From the NCBI GenBank assembly GCA_023974075.1, contig JAMFTG010000061.1, positions 408,501 to 472,500 of the forward strand: DNA of 64,000 nucleotides, in the 5' to 3' direction. Within the stretch, counting starts at the first letter, position 1, and the number at the start of each line of letters is the position of its first letter. A model generated the notes under the pieces. The model was not told the DNA's origin. It saw nothing but the letters and a program-made list of their open reading frames with translations, and made no database searches. This DNA comes from Chaenocephalus aceratus. Lineage: Eukaryota > Chordata > Actinopteri > Perciformes > Channichthyidae. Positions 24,201 to 33,439 of this stretch are shown piece by piece. The position numbers were made by a program, and so were the translations under genes.

Positions 24201-26130
24201 CACCAAAAAATTGTCCGGCCAGAGCAAAAGCACCGCATACGTCACGCTTACGTCGAGGCGGGGGCAGGGGCGGGATCAACTCCTGAACAACAACAACAAC
24301 AACAAGCCAGCGTTTTATCCAGCTTGTACACAACGATGGAGAAACTTAACAAGCAGCAGTGGTCCACTGAAGAGACCAGCTACCTACTGGGAAGCTGGTC
24401 TTCCGAAGAGGCACAGGGGAAGCTGGAGCACAATCGGACATTGTTGTTGTTGTGTTGTCGGTGTCAGCTGTGAGGGGTTTCCGCGCGGTTTGGCTTTATG
24501 AAGCAGGCACGCAAACGGTTACGTCATGACGCAAACGATGACGCAATGACACAGCACCAGTCGGACTCTGGGCGGTGTGAACAGAGCCGGAGCTAAACCG
24601 AAGAACCGGTTCTGAACCTGAAAAGCTCTAGCACGGAGCTTGAACCGGAGTTGCGTTGGTGTGAATGAGGTACACGTGAGGTCGGCCCAGACACTGGGGG
24701 TTTTTAAATCTACCCTTAAGACTCGCTTCTTCTCCCTGGCCTTCTCGTCAGAGCGGAGCACGACTCCTGACGTTTCCCTGTGCTTTTATATATCTGTTGT
24801 ATTGTCTTTTATTGGGATTGTAGTAATGTGTTTTTATTACATGTACAGCACTTTGGCTCGTCCAAAAATCGCTTTTAAATGTGCTTTATAAATAAAACTT
24901 GATTTGATATAACTTTTCATTGGGACAGCTGCTTCCCACATTTCCTTATAGTACTACCTATCTAATAGATCTATATCAGAAACTATTATCTTGAGTCAAA
25001 ACATTATTAGGATCTGTGTAGCTCTGCCATGTCTTTCACAATTCATTACATTCATTTACGGTCAAAACGTGTTTAACGACCATAAACACACTCGTGCCGT
25101 CCACAGATACCGGCGGTCTATCCGCCAAAACAAACTTAAGTTTTTGTCGATCACTTGCACGTCACTTCCGGTATGATGGATTCCCTTTCCGGTTTGATTC
25201 TCTCTGTTTGTTAAAGTGTTTCGGGACTTGTACATTTGTCTCAGTTCTCGTAAAAGTTTTTTGCTAATCTCATTTTGTTTTATAAAATGTAAATTTGTAT
25301 CAAAGGTAAGAAGGAGAGAAAAAAGTGAAGAGTTTCAGCATTTTGAGTTTATTTAAGACGGTCTGTTGTGTGGCAGTTACTGAAGACGTTGTCTTTTTGC
25401 GTTTTCTCACAACAGGAAGTCGGTCCTATTGGTGCTGGTTCCTGGTTCTGTCTATCTTCATCGTGCTCCTGGCTGTTGTAGCTGGGAGGGTATATTTCCT
25501 GTTTCAAAGACCACATGTAAGTCAGAAGGAAACAAAATGTGTTGTTGCTTCTTGAGTTTGTTCTGAATGAAGTCTTCATTTCATGTGTCAAGAGCAAGAG
25601 CTCTGAAAGAATATAATGCTGCTTTACAGAAGCACGTCGCCCATAAACTACATGTCCCACAATGCATCTCATTTTGTGACATGCACACTGAAGAGACTTG
25701 CAATTATTTTCCCTAGACTTCTGATTTCAGACGTAGTTCATTTTGAAGTTATCAGATAATAATCCAATGCAGAGGCAATAATGTAATATAAGACATTATT
25801 TTATTTAGATATATGTATATTTATAGATTCTTAAAGTTGCAACCGGCCCTTTGAGTTCCACCTTAATGCTGATGTGGTCCGAGATGAAATTGAGTTTGAC
25901 ACCCGAGAGAGACAGTTTAATAATAATAATTATTCACATTTCTCTTTCCCCTCCAGCCTCCGGACTGCAGCGACCCAGAAACCAAACCTCCTCCTTCCGG
26001 GTATTCCAGGGCCAGTATCGCCGATGCCGATGCCGATGCCGATACCGGTATCAGCATCGATAACGATAGCGCTATCGTTATCGATGCCGGTACCGATACT
26101 GATAGCGATACCGATACTGATACTATTTAA
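6068..26130 (+). CDS. Butyrophilin/MOG-like two-V-domain immunoglobulin membrane receptor (7 exons)
   Basis: Conceptual CDS from exons 6068-6152, 7009-7147, 10625-10830, 14059-14200, 18945-19144, 25416-25516 and 25957-26130. Every intron is GT-AG, phases match, and the total is 1047 nt (348 residues plus stop). Residues 1-28 are a signal peptide starting MVHLVPG. V1 (about 29-143) has the Cys50/Cys127 pair and a DDGRYRC motif. V2 (about 144-257) has Cys165/Cys241 and the same motif. One transmembrane helix (about 261-283) follows, then a 57-residue Asp-rich tail. Sequons include NAS in V1 and NVT and NGS in V2. The V sequences resemble fish butyrophilin/MOG/B7-like V-sets, which suggests a cell-surface immune ligand or receptor; the partner is unknown. 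Unlike typical members there is no C-type Ig domain and no B30.2 exon, and each V domain is split by an intron. An AATAAA lies at 26258. Exons missed in the 6.3-kb intron after V2, or alternative transcripts using one V domain, are possible. Confidence 0.75.
6388..6587. repeat. 33-bp tandem repeat, about six copies
   Basis: Units of the form CTGAGTACTTCTACTTTTAC plus TCAAGTACAAGAT, in Ig-gene intron 1. It is an expansion of the common fish TACTCAAGTA-type dispersed repeat. It translates as an 11-residue DLSTSTFTQVQ repeat but lacks coding context. Confidence 0.85.
6885..6943. repeat. (TG)n microsatellite before V1
   Basis: TG run about 65 bp upstream of the V1 acceptor. A shorter TG run sits at the equivalent place before V2 (about 13951-13982). 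Confidence 0.95.
7009..7147 (+). CDS. Exon 2: first half of V domain 1
   Basis: Begins after TTCCACAG and encodes the A-C strand region, including GGDVILPC (first V-set Cys) and TVIWW (core Trp). It ends in phase 2 at a GTACTG donor. A whole V domain is normally one exon; here only the N-terminal half is present and the frame runs into the intron. Confidence 0.8.
7752..8775. mobile_element. hAT-type element in the V1-splitting intron
   Basis: Terminal repeats CAGGGGTGGGAACC and GGTTCCCCACCCCTG, with perfect 8-bp duplications CTCTATCT (7744-7751 and 8776-8783). 1024 bp, no transposase frame. It carries an internal piece shared with 4040-4400 and 11600-11900. Confidence 0.9.
9704..10314 (-). 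mobile_element. Harbinger-like MITE with Myb/SANT remnant, copy 1
   Basis: Ends ACCTCATTCACACCAACG and GTTGGTGTGAATGAGGT. On the minus strand a short frame reads WSTEE then LLGSWSSEEVQRKLEHNR, resembling the N-terminal Myb/SANT-like DNA-binding region of PIF/Harbinger partner proteins. It has CAA and GTT triplet runs at its flanks. Confidence 0.65.
9917..9957. repeat. (CAA)n microsatellite
   Basis: About 13 CAA triplets inside the Harbinger-like MITE; open frames through it are poly-Gln or poly-Leu/Cys artefacts. Confidence 0.95.
10625..10830 (+). CDS. Exon 3: second half of V domain 1
   Basis: Begins after CCTACAG and completes the codon left by exon 2 to give WYVH, the typical butyrophilin C' strand start. 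It continues through SYAGRTEMF and the LKLSDDGRYRC core, and ends in phase 1 before GTAAGT. Together exons 2 and 3 total 345 bp, about the size of a single undivided butyrophilin V exon. Confidence 0.8.
10855..11190. mobile_element. Palindromic MITE after V1
   Basis: Ends AACCAGTCAAAAGTTTCTCA and TTTGACCGGTACTG with inverted CCTTCTCTTTCAATGGTTTT. Interior GAAGACATCAAAACTATGAA and TAGCTCCCTTTTGCCTTGAT is a very common fish repeat. A truncated copy sits at the equivalent place after V2 (19170-19425). Confidence 0.7.
11358..12375. mobile_element. hAT-type element between V1 and V2
   Basis: Ends CAGGGGTTCCCACATTTTTT and ACACTTTGGGAACCACTG, with perfect 8-bp duplications TTCTAGCG (11350-11357 and 12376-12383). 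It contains a CA microsatellite (12153-12229). Confidence 0.9.
12153..12229. repeat. (CA)n microsatellite
   Basis: About 38 CA dinucleotides within the hAT-type element at 11358-12375. Confidence 0.97.
12384..13950. other. Intron between V1 and V2
   Basis: AT-rich, with no signal-peptide exon and no clear repeat ends. I specifically looked for a second leader exon ahead of V2 and found none. Confidence 0.4.
14059..14200 (+). CDS. Exon 4: first half of V domain 2
   Basis: A paralogue of exon 2, near-identical over most of its length, with the same TTCCACAG acceptor and a similar upstream intron (TG repeat, then about 60 conserved bases). It keeps VILPC and adds an NVT sequon. The last codon becomes Arg where V1 has Trp. 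It starts in phase 1, so it can follow exon 3 directly. Confidence 0.78.
15044..15608. mobile_element. Foldback/MITE in the V2-splitting intron
   Basis: Inverted ends GTTGTGCCAAATCATGCACC and GGGGTGCATTTCACGCATAA (the right one running on through TTTGGCACAAC), with an internal near-direct repeat (TTCTATTAATCC...AAGCACTT at about 15095 and 15265). Confidence 0.55.
15901..16625. mobile_element. Inverted-repeat element in the V2-splitting intron
   Basis: The left arm GGCAGGGACGAGCTCTGCCT, ACGTAAGCCCACAGTAACTG recurs inverted at 16573-16625 (CCAGCCAGTTTCTGTGGGCT, then AGAGGCAGAGCTCGTCCCTG). A third inverted copy of the GCCAGTTACTGTGGGG block is at about 15990. Confidence 0.55.
16800..17060 (+). 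pseudogene. BED-finger remnant of a hAT transposase
   Basis: Frameshifted BED-type signature: NFTRLDARYQKCN, then SLSCEGGNTSNLSKHVSK and LQTEEC-like IQTEEC. It starts near an ATGGCGGAGAGAACGCGC initiation region. Non-functional. Confidence 0.6.
17476..18401. mobile_element. hAT-type element, same end family as element B
   Basis: Ends TAGGGGTGTAACGGTTCAC and CCGTTACACCCCTA match those of 40268-41346, with a different interior. The flanks do not form a clear duplication. Confidence 0.7.
18945..19144 (+). CDS. Exon 5: second half of V domain 2
   Basis: A paralogue of exon 3, preceded by the same intron-end sequence (a block beginning AACAGGGGCTAAC and ending TCCTACAG). It encodes YVHRH, SYVGRTEMF and LKLSDDGRYRC, and ends in phase 1 at GTACGT. 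It is 200 bp against 206 bp in V1 because of in-frame length changes in the C'-C'' and F-G loop regions. Confidence 0.78.
19170..19425. mobile_element. Truncated palindromic MITE after V2
   Basis: Same family and position as 10855-11190, retaining the left end and core but lacking the right terminal repeat. Shared location shows it was present before the V duplication. Confidence 0.7.
20011..20932. mobile_element. hAT-type element between V2 and the TM exon
   Basis: Ends TAGGGCTGTCAAACGATTA and ATAATTTTGACAGCACTA, in an AT-rich target (ATATATAT both sides). It contains the dispersed repeat also at 1490-1930. A 5' fragment of the same family is at 3201-3260. Confidence 0.7.
20933..22640. other. 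Intron stretch between V2 and the TM exon
   Basis: Includes a dispersed segment at 21690-21860 that recurs around 28370 and 31540, and a SINE-tail-like piece (GAGCAAGGCACC...ATGCAGAGGAACAATTTC) at 22270-22400. No exon recognised. Confidence 0.4.
22649..22994. mobile_element. hAT MITE, family 1, copy 2
   Basis: Same terminal repeats as copy 1 and near-identical interior, plus a GGTCCGTGAGCGCCCCCTAGT tandem near the left end. Flanks ATCTACAG and CCCTACAG match at 6 of 8. Confidence 0.8.
23514..24780 (+). pseudogene. L2-like LINE reverse-transcriptase end, broken by a MITE
   Basis: Frames carry VSSRLDYCSALYVGMDQASI, LQLVQNAAARLLTG, HITPMLASLHWLPVRLRID, FKALNGLAPP, GHRAFAAAGPRLWNTLP and, after the MITE, FKSTLKTRFFSLAF. 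This is the C-terminal ORF2 of an L2/CR1-type element. Frameshifts and a stop-containing insertion make it dead. Confidence 0.85.
24079..24671 (+). mobile_element. Harbinger-like MITE with Myb/SANT remnant, copy 2
   Basis: Same family as 9704-10314 in the opposite orientation (ends ACCTCATTCACATCAACG and GTTGGTGTGAATGAGGT). It keeps WSTEETSYLLGSWSSEEAQG. It is inserted inside the L2-like LINE at 23514-24780, splitting the WNTLP motif region from what follows. Confidence 0.7.
25416..25516 (+). CDS. Exon 6: transmembrane segment
   Basis: Lies between an AACAG acceptor and a GTAAGT donor, phase 1 in and phase 0 out. It encodes one hydrophobic helix (FLVLSIFIVLLAVVAG) followed by a short basic stop-transfer region (R-V-Y-F-L-F-Q-R). 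It is the only membrane exon found downstream of the V exons and fits their phase. Confidence 0.75.
25957..26130 (+). CDS. Exon 7: Asp-rich cytoplasmic tail and stop
   Basis: Begins after a pyrimidine tract and CCTCCAG, phase 0. A Pro-rich start (PPDCSDPETKPPPSGY) leads into alternating Asp runs: DADADAD, then TDTDSDTDTDT. The DNA is built from GATGCC/GATACC/GATACT hexamers, so the tail looks like an expanded coding microsatellite. It holds a perfect palindrome at 26054-26087. Stop is TAA at 26128. Confidence 0.65.
   Translation, partial: PPDCSDPETKPPPSGYSRASIADADADADTGISIDNDSAIVIDAGTDTDSDTDTDTI
26054..26087. repeat. Perfect 34-bp palindrome in the Ig tail exon
   Basis: A self-complementary sequence centred on AGCGCT, with arms GCATCGATAACGATAGC. 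Partial complementarity extends to about 26044-26097. It is within coding sequence (residues about 324-335). Confidence 0.95.
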
Positions 26131-26257
26131 ATGAAAAGCGTCTTATGCACTTTCATGTAGGGGAGAGCTGCATGACATGATTTGAGCTGAAAGCATCATA
26201 ACTAGACTAAATCTGAATTCATTTTCATGATTAAAGACGGGACAGTTTTTAAAGACA

Positions 26258-26263
26258 AATAAA
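26258..26263 (+). terminator. Polyadenylation signal of the Ig receptor gene
   Basis: An AATAAA hexamer about 130 bases after the stop codon of the last Ig-receptor exon, in an otherwise AT-rich short 3' UTR. Confidence 0.5.
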
Positions 26264-26748
26264 CGTTTTACTTTTGCAAATTTAAAGTGCAAACATGAAA
26301 AATAACATTACAAAATGGCCACAGTAGCGAAGTGCCTTCTTGTAAACGCGCCGGGCAGGAAGTGGACCGGTCAGAGCATCCAGTCAATCCCCAAAATAAA
26401 CTAATGTTGCAGACCCTATCCCTCCGTAGTCTTTCAAGTAGGAGGAGACATGCCAGCGTTCTCCTCCGGTTTACAGGCACTGTGTAATTATATATATAGA
26501 ATAATTCTGATGATGAATGCTTTTTTTTACCACTAAAATACAGCAACACGTCTTTGATTCATGTCGTTTATAACTGGAATATTACAATTATTATTTACTT
26601 TGTCTGCACGAAGCAGCCTGTCCAGGAAATATGCCCAAATCAACAAAAACTGCGAGCCGGCAAGCAAGACGCTCCGCTTCTGAAACGCGGCCGGTAGGGT
26701 TTGACGCTGTCGGAACAAAACCGCGGAATCCCGGGATAGCTCCGCTCG

Positions 26749-26752
<4 letters not shown>

Positions 26753-26795
<43 letters not shown>

Positions 26796-26889
26796 TTGTG
26801 TGTGTTGTGTTGTGTGTGTGTGTGTGTGGTGTGTGTGTGTGTGTGTGGTGTGGTGTGTGTTTGTGTGTGGTGTGTGTGTGTGTGTGTGG

Positions 26890-26932
<43 letters not shown>
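26753..26932. repeat. Imperfect (TG)n microsatellite
   Basis: TG run with TGTGG and TTG interruptions, downstream of the Ig gene. Confidence 0.95.
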
Positions 26933-26936
<4 letters not shown>

Positions 26937-28769
26937 CCTCGGGGAGAGGAGGACAGCACTGGAGAGAGAAGAAGAGCGCATATGAATGAAATTGTAGAGG
27001 AGAGGAAAAGAAAAAGTATAAAAGTATCGATCCTATTGGCTCTAGTATCGATATTTGAAACGTAATATCGGAAGTATCGATATTTTGGGATCGACACTGT
27101 GAAAAGTAACGTTTTAGTTACTTAAAAAAGGGCTCCCATTATATTAATGCCCTTATAGCCTTCATCTCAGTTCTGTTGTTGCATTGGAGAATAATACAAT
27201 CTGTTGATCAACTTCACTGCATTATATGCAATCTGGATAGCATCGATATTAGCTGGCTTTACATTTTGTATATTCTTTCTCCAGGTAGTTGGAAAAAGTT
27301 TTCCGTCCCATATGCCGTGTGCCGCCCGGACATGCTATCATGCTAACTAGCTCCCTGAACGCGGGTGACTCCACTGTAGCGATAGCCTGCATGTGTTCCA
27401 CATACCGTGCAATGGCTTATGGACTTTCCCCTGGCTAGCAGTCCCTCGGTTAAAATCCAGCCGCTGTTGCTGTCGGTGCAGGTGGAGGTGGAGTGGCGTC
27501 GGCTGAGTCTCTGTGGTCTTAGCTACTAGCTTCGTCCCAGCATGTTGTTTCTGCAGATGAAGAGAGTTGAATGACTGGTTTGGGCAGTAGATAGGCTCTT
27601 TGACCCGCCAGGACACAACTTACATTTAACAGAAACGTTCTTTTCTTTGTGCTCGACAAAAGTGGAATAGTGAGAATATCTCCAGGTGGAGAAACTAGAC
27701 TTGAGCTCCGCCGCCGCCATGATAGTCTTGTTAGTAACAACACAAACACGCCCACAGCGCGTCTCCGCACGTGACACAGGAAGTATCTAAGTACATTTAC
27801 TCAAGTACTCAAGTGACTCTCCTGCACTGTAAACATCAGCAATACGAGCAATACCGGCTCTGCACAATTAAGACACACCAGGTCGATTATCGGCTTCGGT
27901 GGCTGTCAGGCCGACGATGAGCGTTGACGCAGTCGGCCAAAGGCTGTCGGCAAAATAAATCACTCTGATTGGTGTTCAGCAAGTCAGTGCCTGAGAAGCT
28001 AAACGGAAGTGAGGGACCCAAACAAACTATTGAGAAGGCAAATCTGAGGTTTCATTTGACTCCAGCTCTGACTCAGGTTCGGGAAAGCCCCGTGAGCTTC
28101 TCGCTGTAGAGGGAAAGTGGAACCCACACGCTACTTATTGTTTGTTTATATTACAGTCTGTTCTTCTTCTCTCGGTTATCACGCAGTCATCTTCCGGTTG
28201 TTGCCTCTTTTGAATGACGAACTGCACTATAAACCAACAAGAACCACTAAAAATAAAACTACCAGCACCACCGCCCCCTGCTGGTAAGGAGAGTTATTGC
28301 CACTCACGCATGCGCAGTTCGTACGTGCTTCTTGGCCGTCAGCTGAAGTCTTTGCGGTGTGTTCCAGTGCGACACATGGCCAAGACGCAGAGACGCGAGG
28401 CGACGCAACAGTCGGGTCCGTCTGTGTCAGTTCTTTGTTGTCAGGTTGGTGTGTCCGAGCCTTTGAGCTGAACCTAAGAGACCAATGGCAGCATATGCCT
28501 TTATGATTGTATGTGAATATAACTTAAATCTTAAACTTAAATCTTCTGCATTAAGTTTAACGTTAAATATCTGCGGAATGTTTACTCGTTTAGCTAGAAG
28601 TAAACAGGAACTGAGGGTACATTTAGTGGTTAAATACATATTTTCATTTACACAAAATATGTATTTGTAATGTCGTGTTTATGGGACAAACTCTGACTCA
28701 AAACGTCCATCATGCCCAAGTGCAAGATGGACGTCGCTCAGGAACTAAGCAGAGGACCAAATATCTCCA

Positions 28770-29085
28770 GTGTCTTATTTTGTAAAATGATGTGAAAAGT
28801 AATGTAAATAAAATGTGTTTTATGTTCTCCTACCTTGTGAGTGCCTTCTTCAAAAAGTGTTAAAAGTATAAATTGATATCATCTTTAGTCCTGTGGTGTT
28901 TAGATATGGCGTGTTTATTTATTATGATTAGAGCAAACCGTAAAGGACCGTTCAGCGCGGAGAACCTCGTGATGAGAACACGTGCTCCCCTCAGACACAA
29001 AACATCTGCAGACACCAAAATACACATCTCCAACATTTTTAAAAACGTGACGTCACAGAGCGTGGGTTCACGGGAGAGGATTGGG
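28770..29085. repeat. Dispersed repeat shared with 49990-50310
   Basis: About 300 bp (from TCTTATTTTGTAAAATGATG to AACGTGACGTCACAGAGCG) matches 49990-50310 closely. The second copy sits just upstream of the broken leader exon at 50503. Confidence 0.7.
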
Positions 29086-29227
29086 GCAAGAAAAAGAAAT
29101 GCAGTTTCATTATAATACATTTTTATCCGGAAAAACATCTAATCTAATCTGATTTAAAGGGGACATATCATGCTATATTTTAACAATATATTGTAGGGCC
29201 ATACCTATATAAAGTATATAAATATAG

Positions 29228-30038
29228 TAGGGATGCACGATATTGGTTTTTTGAAACCGATACCGATAACTTCCTGCTTCTCAAGACCGATACCGATAAT
29301 AATATAATATATATATATATTAAATGTACCTGTAGTTTTTGCACACCTGGTGGTAAAAAGAGACTAGTAGTGAGCAAAGGACATGAGCATTACTACTATG
29401 AACAAAACAAAGCCAAGAACAGTTTTTCTCTTCAAAGTGACCATATTTATTTTCCCAAATAAAGTTCTTGCCTTTCTCAAAAGCCTCGTGGATAGGTGAA
29501 AGCCCCGGTGCCTTTGCAGCTGGCTTTGGATTCGCCACTAGTTTAGCAGCGCAGGCGTCTTCGTACGCTTTTAACACACCATCGTAGCCATGGCGATGTT
29601 TCAGGCGACTGATCAGGTTGGAAGTATTATAGCTCGTTGCCTTTTTCCCTCCTCGTGGAACTTCTGCATCTGTTAATACAAATAGCAAGCGAACTATCTA
29701 ACTCTGAAACTTTGAAATAGTCCCATACTACCGACGACATGTTTGTTTACTGTCCTGGCTTCACGGCCGCACGCCATTTACGCCACAGCCAGGCACGAGT
29801 TAGGGAGCGCTGCATTTGTGAAGAACTCCCCTCTTCCTAAACCACTAACACCACAGTACTGGCAAAACGGGAGGAGCCGAGTGAAAAACAAGCGCCCCTC
29901 ATCCCAACCCATCCACACCGCAGGATCTCTTTCTTTCTTTTACCCAAAAAATATATTTTATTATCGGGGCTATTAATACTTTTATCGGGATGATGTCATA
30001 ATTCCTAATATTGGACCGATAATTATCGTGCACCACTA
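29228..30038 (-). mobile_element. hAT element with BED-finger fragment
   Basis: Ends TAGGGATGCACGATATTGG and ATTATCGTGCACCACTA, with perfect 8-bp duplications AAATATAG (29220-29227 and 30039-30046). The minus strand at 29460-29670 encodes GGKKATSYNTSNLISRLKHR, the end of a BED finger. It is inserted in a repeat that begins AAAGGGGACATATCATGCT at about 29156. Confidence 0.85.
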
Positions 30039-31038
30039 AAATATAGTTTTTTTTTCAAAACACCAAACAGATCCTGCATTTTAGCCATGCCTCATTTCGC
30101 TCCATTTGCTCTTTCCAGCGCTTTTTTTGCAGGGGGCTGATTCTGTGAGCTGCAGCTGACCACGCGCCCCTGCAGGAGAGGGGAGCGTGCTCTGAGATCA
30201 GCTGCTGGGCTTTTCTAGCGGGGAGAGGAGGGGGACAAAAAGAGATCTGAGATTGAGAAGAATCAATCAATCATTTTTGGTGTTAGGTTTGGATAATGCA
30301 CTGGCCATGTTTCAATAAGTCTAAAAAAAAATGCAGCTATTTATTTACAAACAGACACAAATAACCATAACTGAGAACGTAAAAACTCCCTTTGAGTAAC
30401 AGGGACTTCTGAATTAATGCTTATATATTTGTTTCCCCGTATGCTATGACGGTTCGTGTGTAGGCTACATAACATAATGGATCGCCCACCTTGTCATGTT
30501 GGGATGAATGGTTGACTGGTTTGACAGCAGAGGGTGGGGCTGCTTGGCAGCTTTGTGTCCCAGCTGTCGCCCCCACCGACCCTGGATACACTGAGGGAGG
30601 GTGGGGTCTCTTCTTCCATGTGTCTCAACAACGTATATAAAGAAAGGAGAAAGAGAAAAGGATGCAGGTGAAACGTCGAGTAAAAACTGGATTGGATACA
30701 TGTTTTATGGGCAAAATATCAAGTAAGCTGTGTTCACATACATAATAATAATAATCATAATATCGATATATCAGAGCTTGAGGACTATCACGGGGTTTGT
30801 CAAACAGAGCACATGGCGTAGTCCAAACGATAGCTGGGGATTCTGGGTAGTGTAGTGTCTTCTGCCATCCTTTACTTCTGGGAATGGACGCTCACATTAC
30901 CTTTAAGGGCAGCCGACACAGTGAGAGTGTGTTGCGTAAACATATTTAGGTCCCCACAAGTATAGTAATGCTAGTCCACACACACACACACACACACACT
31001 CTCACTCTCACTCCCATCCCGTCACATATTGACGGACG

Positions 31039-31557
31039 GTCAGGGCCCCTCCCCGTCGCTATATTACGTACAGGGTACCCCTTGCCCGTCAGGCTTCTAC
31101 GGGCAGGGCGTCCCATGGACCTTCATAATGCCTATTTTAAGGTTCATTTGGCCTTAAAATGCGTTTTGATGTCATTGTATGCGAGTAATGAGTTTTTATT
31201 TCTGATTATTTGTGCAGTACATGTACATGATGTTTAGTTTGCTAGTTATGACGAAGATTACTTCATGAATGTGTACACATTCATGGTTGCTAAGGTGGTT
31301 GCTATGGACGCTGCAACAGCTCCCAGACCACGTGATCAACAACAATGGCTGTCCTTCGTGTTATTCTCGGTGGAAATGCCTATTTTAAGGTTCATTTGGC
31401 CATTAAAATGCGTTTTGATGTCATTGTATGCGAGTAATGAGTTTTTATTTCTGATTATTTGTGCAGTACATGTACATGATGTTTAGTTTGCTAGTTATGA
31501 CGAAGATTACCTTACGTCTGTGAGGAAAATACATGGGGCTCAGAGCCTCGTATTTTT
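31039..31557 (+). repeat. Left arm of a 519-bp inverted repeat
   Basis: Nearly identical to the reverse complement of 33440-33958. It contains an internal direct duplication of about 130 bp (about 31129-31260 and 31377-31511, beginning GCCTATTTTAAGGTTCATTT). Confidence 0.9.
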
Positions 31558-33439
31558 AAAATCTTTTTTTCCTTCTAATTCGTTATTCTTTTCAAAATAA
31601 CACACTGTTTTTACTCACCAATAACACACAATTATCCTTGCTTTTATTTATTGGTTTAATTCCATAATCTCGGGCTTTTTTGGCGTTCGTCAGGAACTGA
31701 TTTCACAAATAAAAATAACCGGAAACAGACGTAGGCCTATAAGGGACAGTTCGAGCATCATTGCGATTGTCAACATTTTTGAGATTAGGATGGCCGAAGA
31801 CACTACACTACCCAGAATCCCCAGCTATCGTTTAGGACTACAGTCCCCATGATTACTCTTCAAGGTCTGGGATTGGATGTTGGAGTGGCAGTGCGCCAAG
31901 GTTACAGCGTCAAACAGCTGTTTGAAATGGAACGAAACCACGCCAGACTATCCAAAACTGGAATCGAACGCCCCCCAGAACTACACACACTACACTATTG
32001 TGTTTCGCAAAATGTTCTATGGGACGTCTCTACTGAACGTTTTCGTTTTTCCCACAATTAGAAGTTGCAAGTATTAAACACATTGGTGTTATCAAATGTA
32101 AAACATATAATTAATAAATGGGTGAAAATCGCTTGTGTCCATAATGCGCAGCATTAATATATACCCACATGACAGCTCATTGCTACTTTGTAATTCTACT
32201 CCACTACAATTCAGAGGTTAACCTGGTATTTTTTACTCCAATGCATTTATTTGAGTTACTTTGCAGATTCTGATTAATTATGTGAAATATAAACAACCCT
32301 AAATCAGACTTTAGTTACACCTGAGTAAAATTCAGGGAAGGTGATTGTCAAGTGCCAACAATCAGGAGAGATATTTGATAGTTGGTGCTTGAGAAGACTA
32401 AAACATGTATCTGCAATTGACATGAAGGGAAACAAGTAATAAAGTATATTCATTACTCGTTATTCTCTACTAATAGTTAATTAAAGACTGTATATTATGG
32501 CTATTTTGCACATCCCCTTCAAGATTTTCAAAGGTTTATTGACATATCATACACAACTACGGTGTAGTTATGCAATGAATGCAAAACTTGGGGTCACAGG
32601 TCCTCAACAGCGCATTACAAGACATCTATCAATATGTGTGTACCTCCACCATTAAACTGTCATATTCTGCACATTTCTTATTCTATCTACATACATAAGA
32701 GTAATAATTAATGTGTATAATATCAGTTCAAATAAGTGGTTAACATCGCAGGAAAGCAATATATTAGACGTTAAGTACTTTGTATTTATCTGTAGATAGA
32801 TACCCCCCAACGTTTTTTTCTTATTTAAAAGAAGACCTTAATCTGTTATTTAATGTTTAAATAAAGGTTAATTCGTTTTTCTGTTTTGCACATCCTCCTA
32901 TTAATATCTTTGTACATCCTACACTAAACTGTTTTATTGAAGAGATCACATAGTATCTTCTTGATTTTTTATATTCTATATTTCTATCACAGACCTTCTA
33001 CTTTCCCCCTATGAAAGTATATGTACTCAAATATAACACATAAAAACAATAATTCAATAACGTGCTTTAACCACTAGGCACACAAGGTACACACAGACAC
33101 TTGTATGTACAACATCTGAAGATGTGTAGTTTTATTCATGCTTTCACATAATTTTACAGCATATTGCTATACTATTTCAGACTCAGTATTTACATTCTTA
33201 CATTCAAAATGCAATCCAATTCAAATCAGTAATATCTTTAAAAAACTAAAAGTCCTTTTATATTAGCTTTGCACCGTTATGGTGTAAATATAACCTATCT
33301 ATTAATTATATCAAATATAAAAGTCAGCCGAATTAGTGTTGATACTGCAAGGAGATGTGTTGTGTGAAGAGAAATTGAGAAGTTTTTTAATTGTTGATAT
33401 ATTTATGATCCACGTCAAGTATTCAGTTTCGGCGGCATA

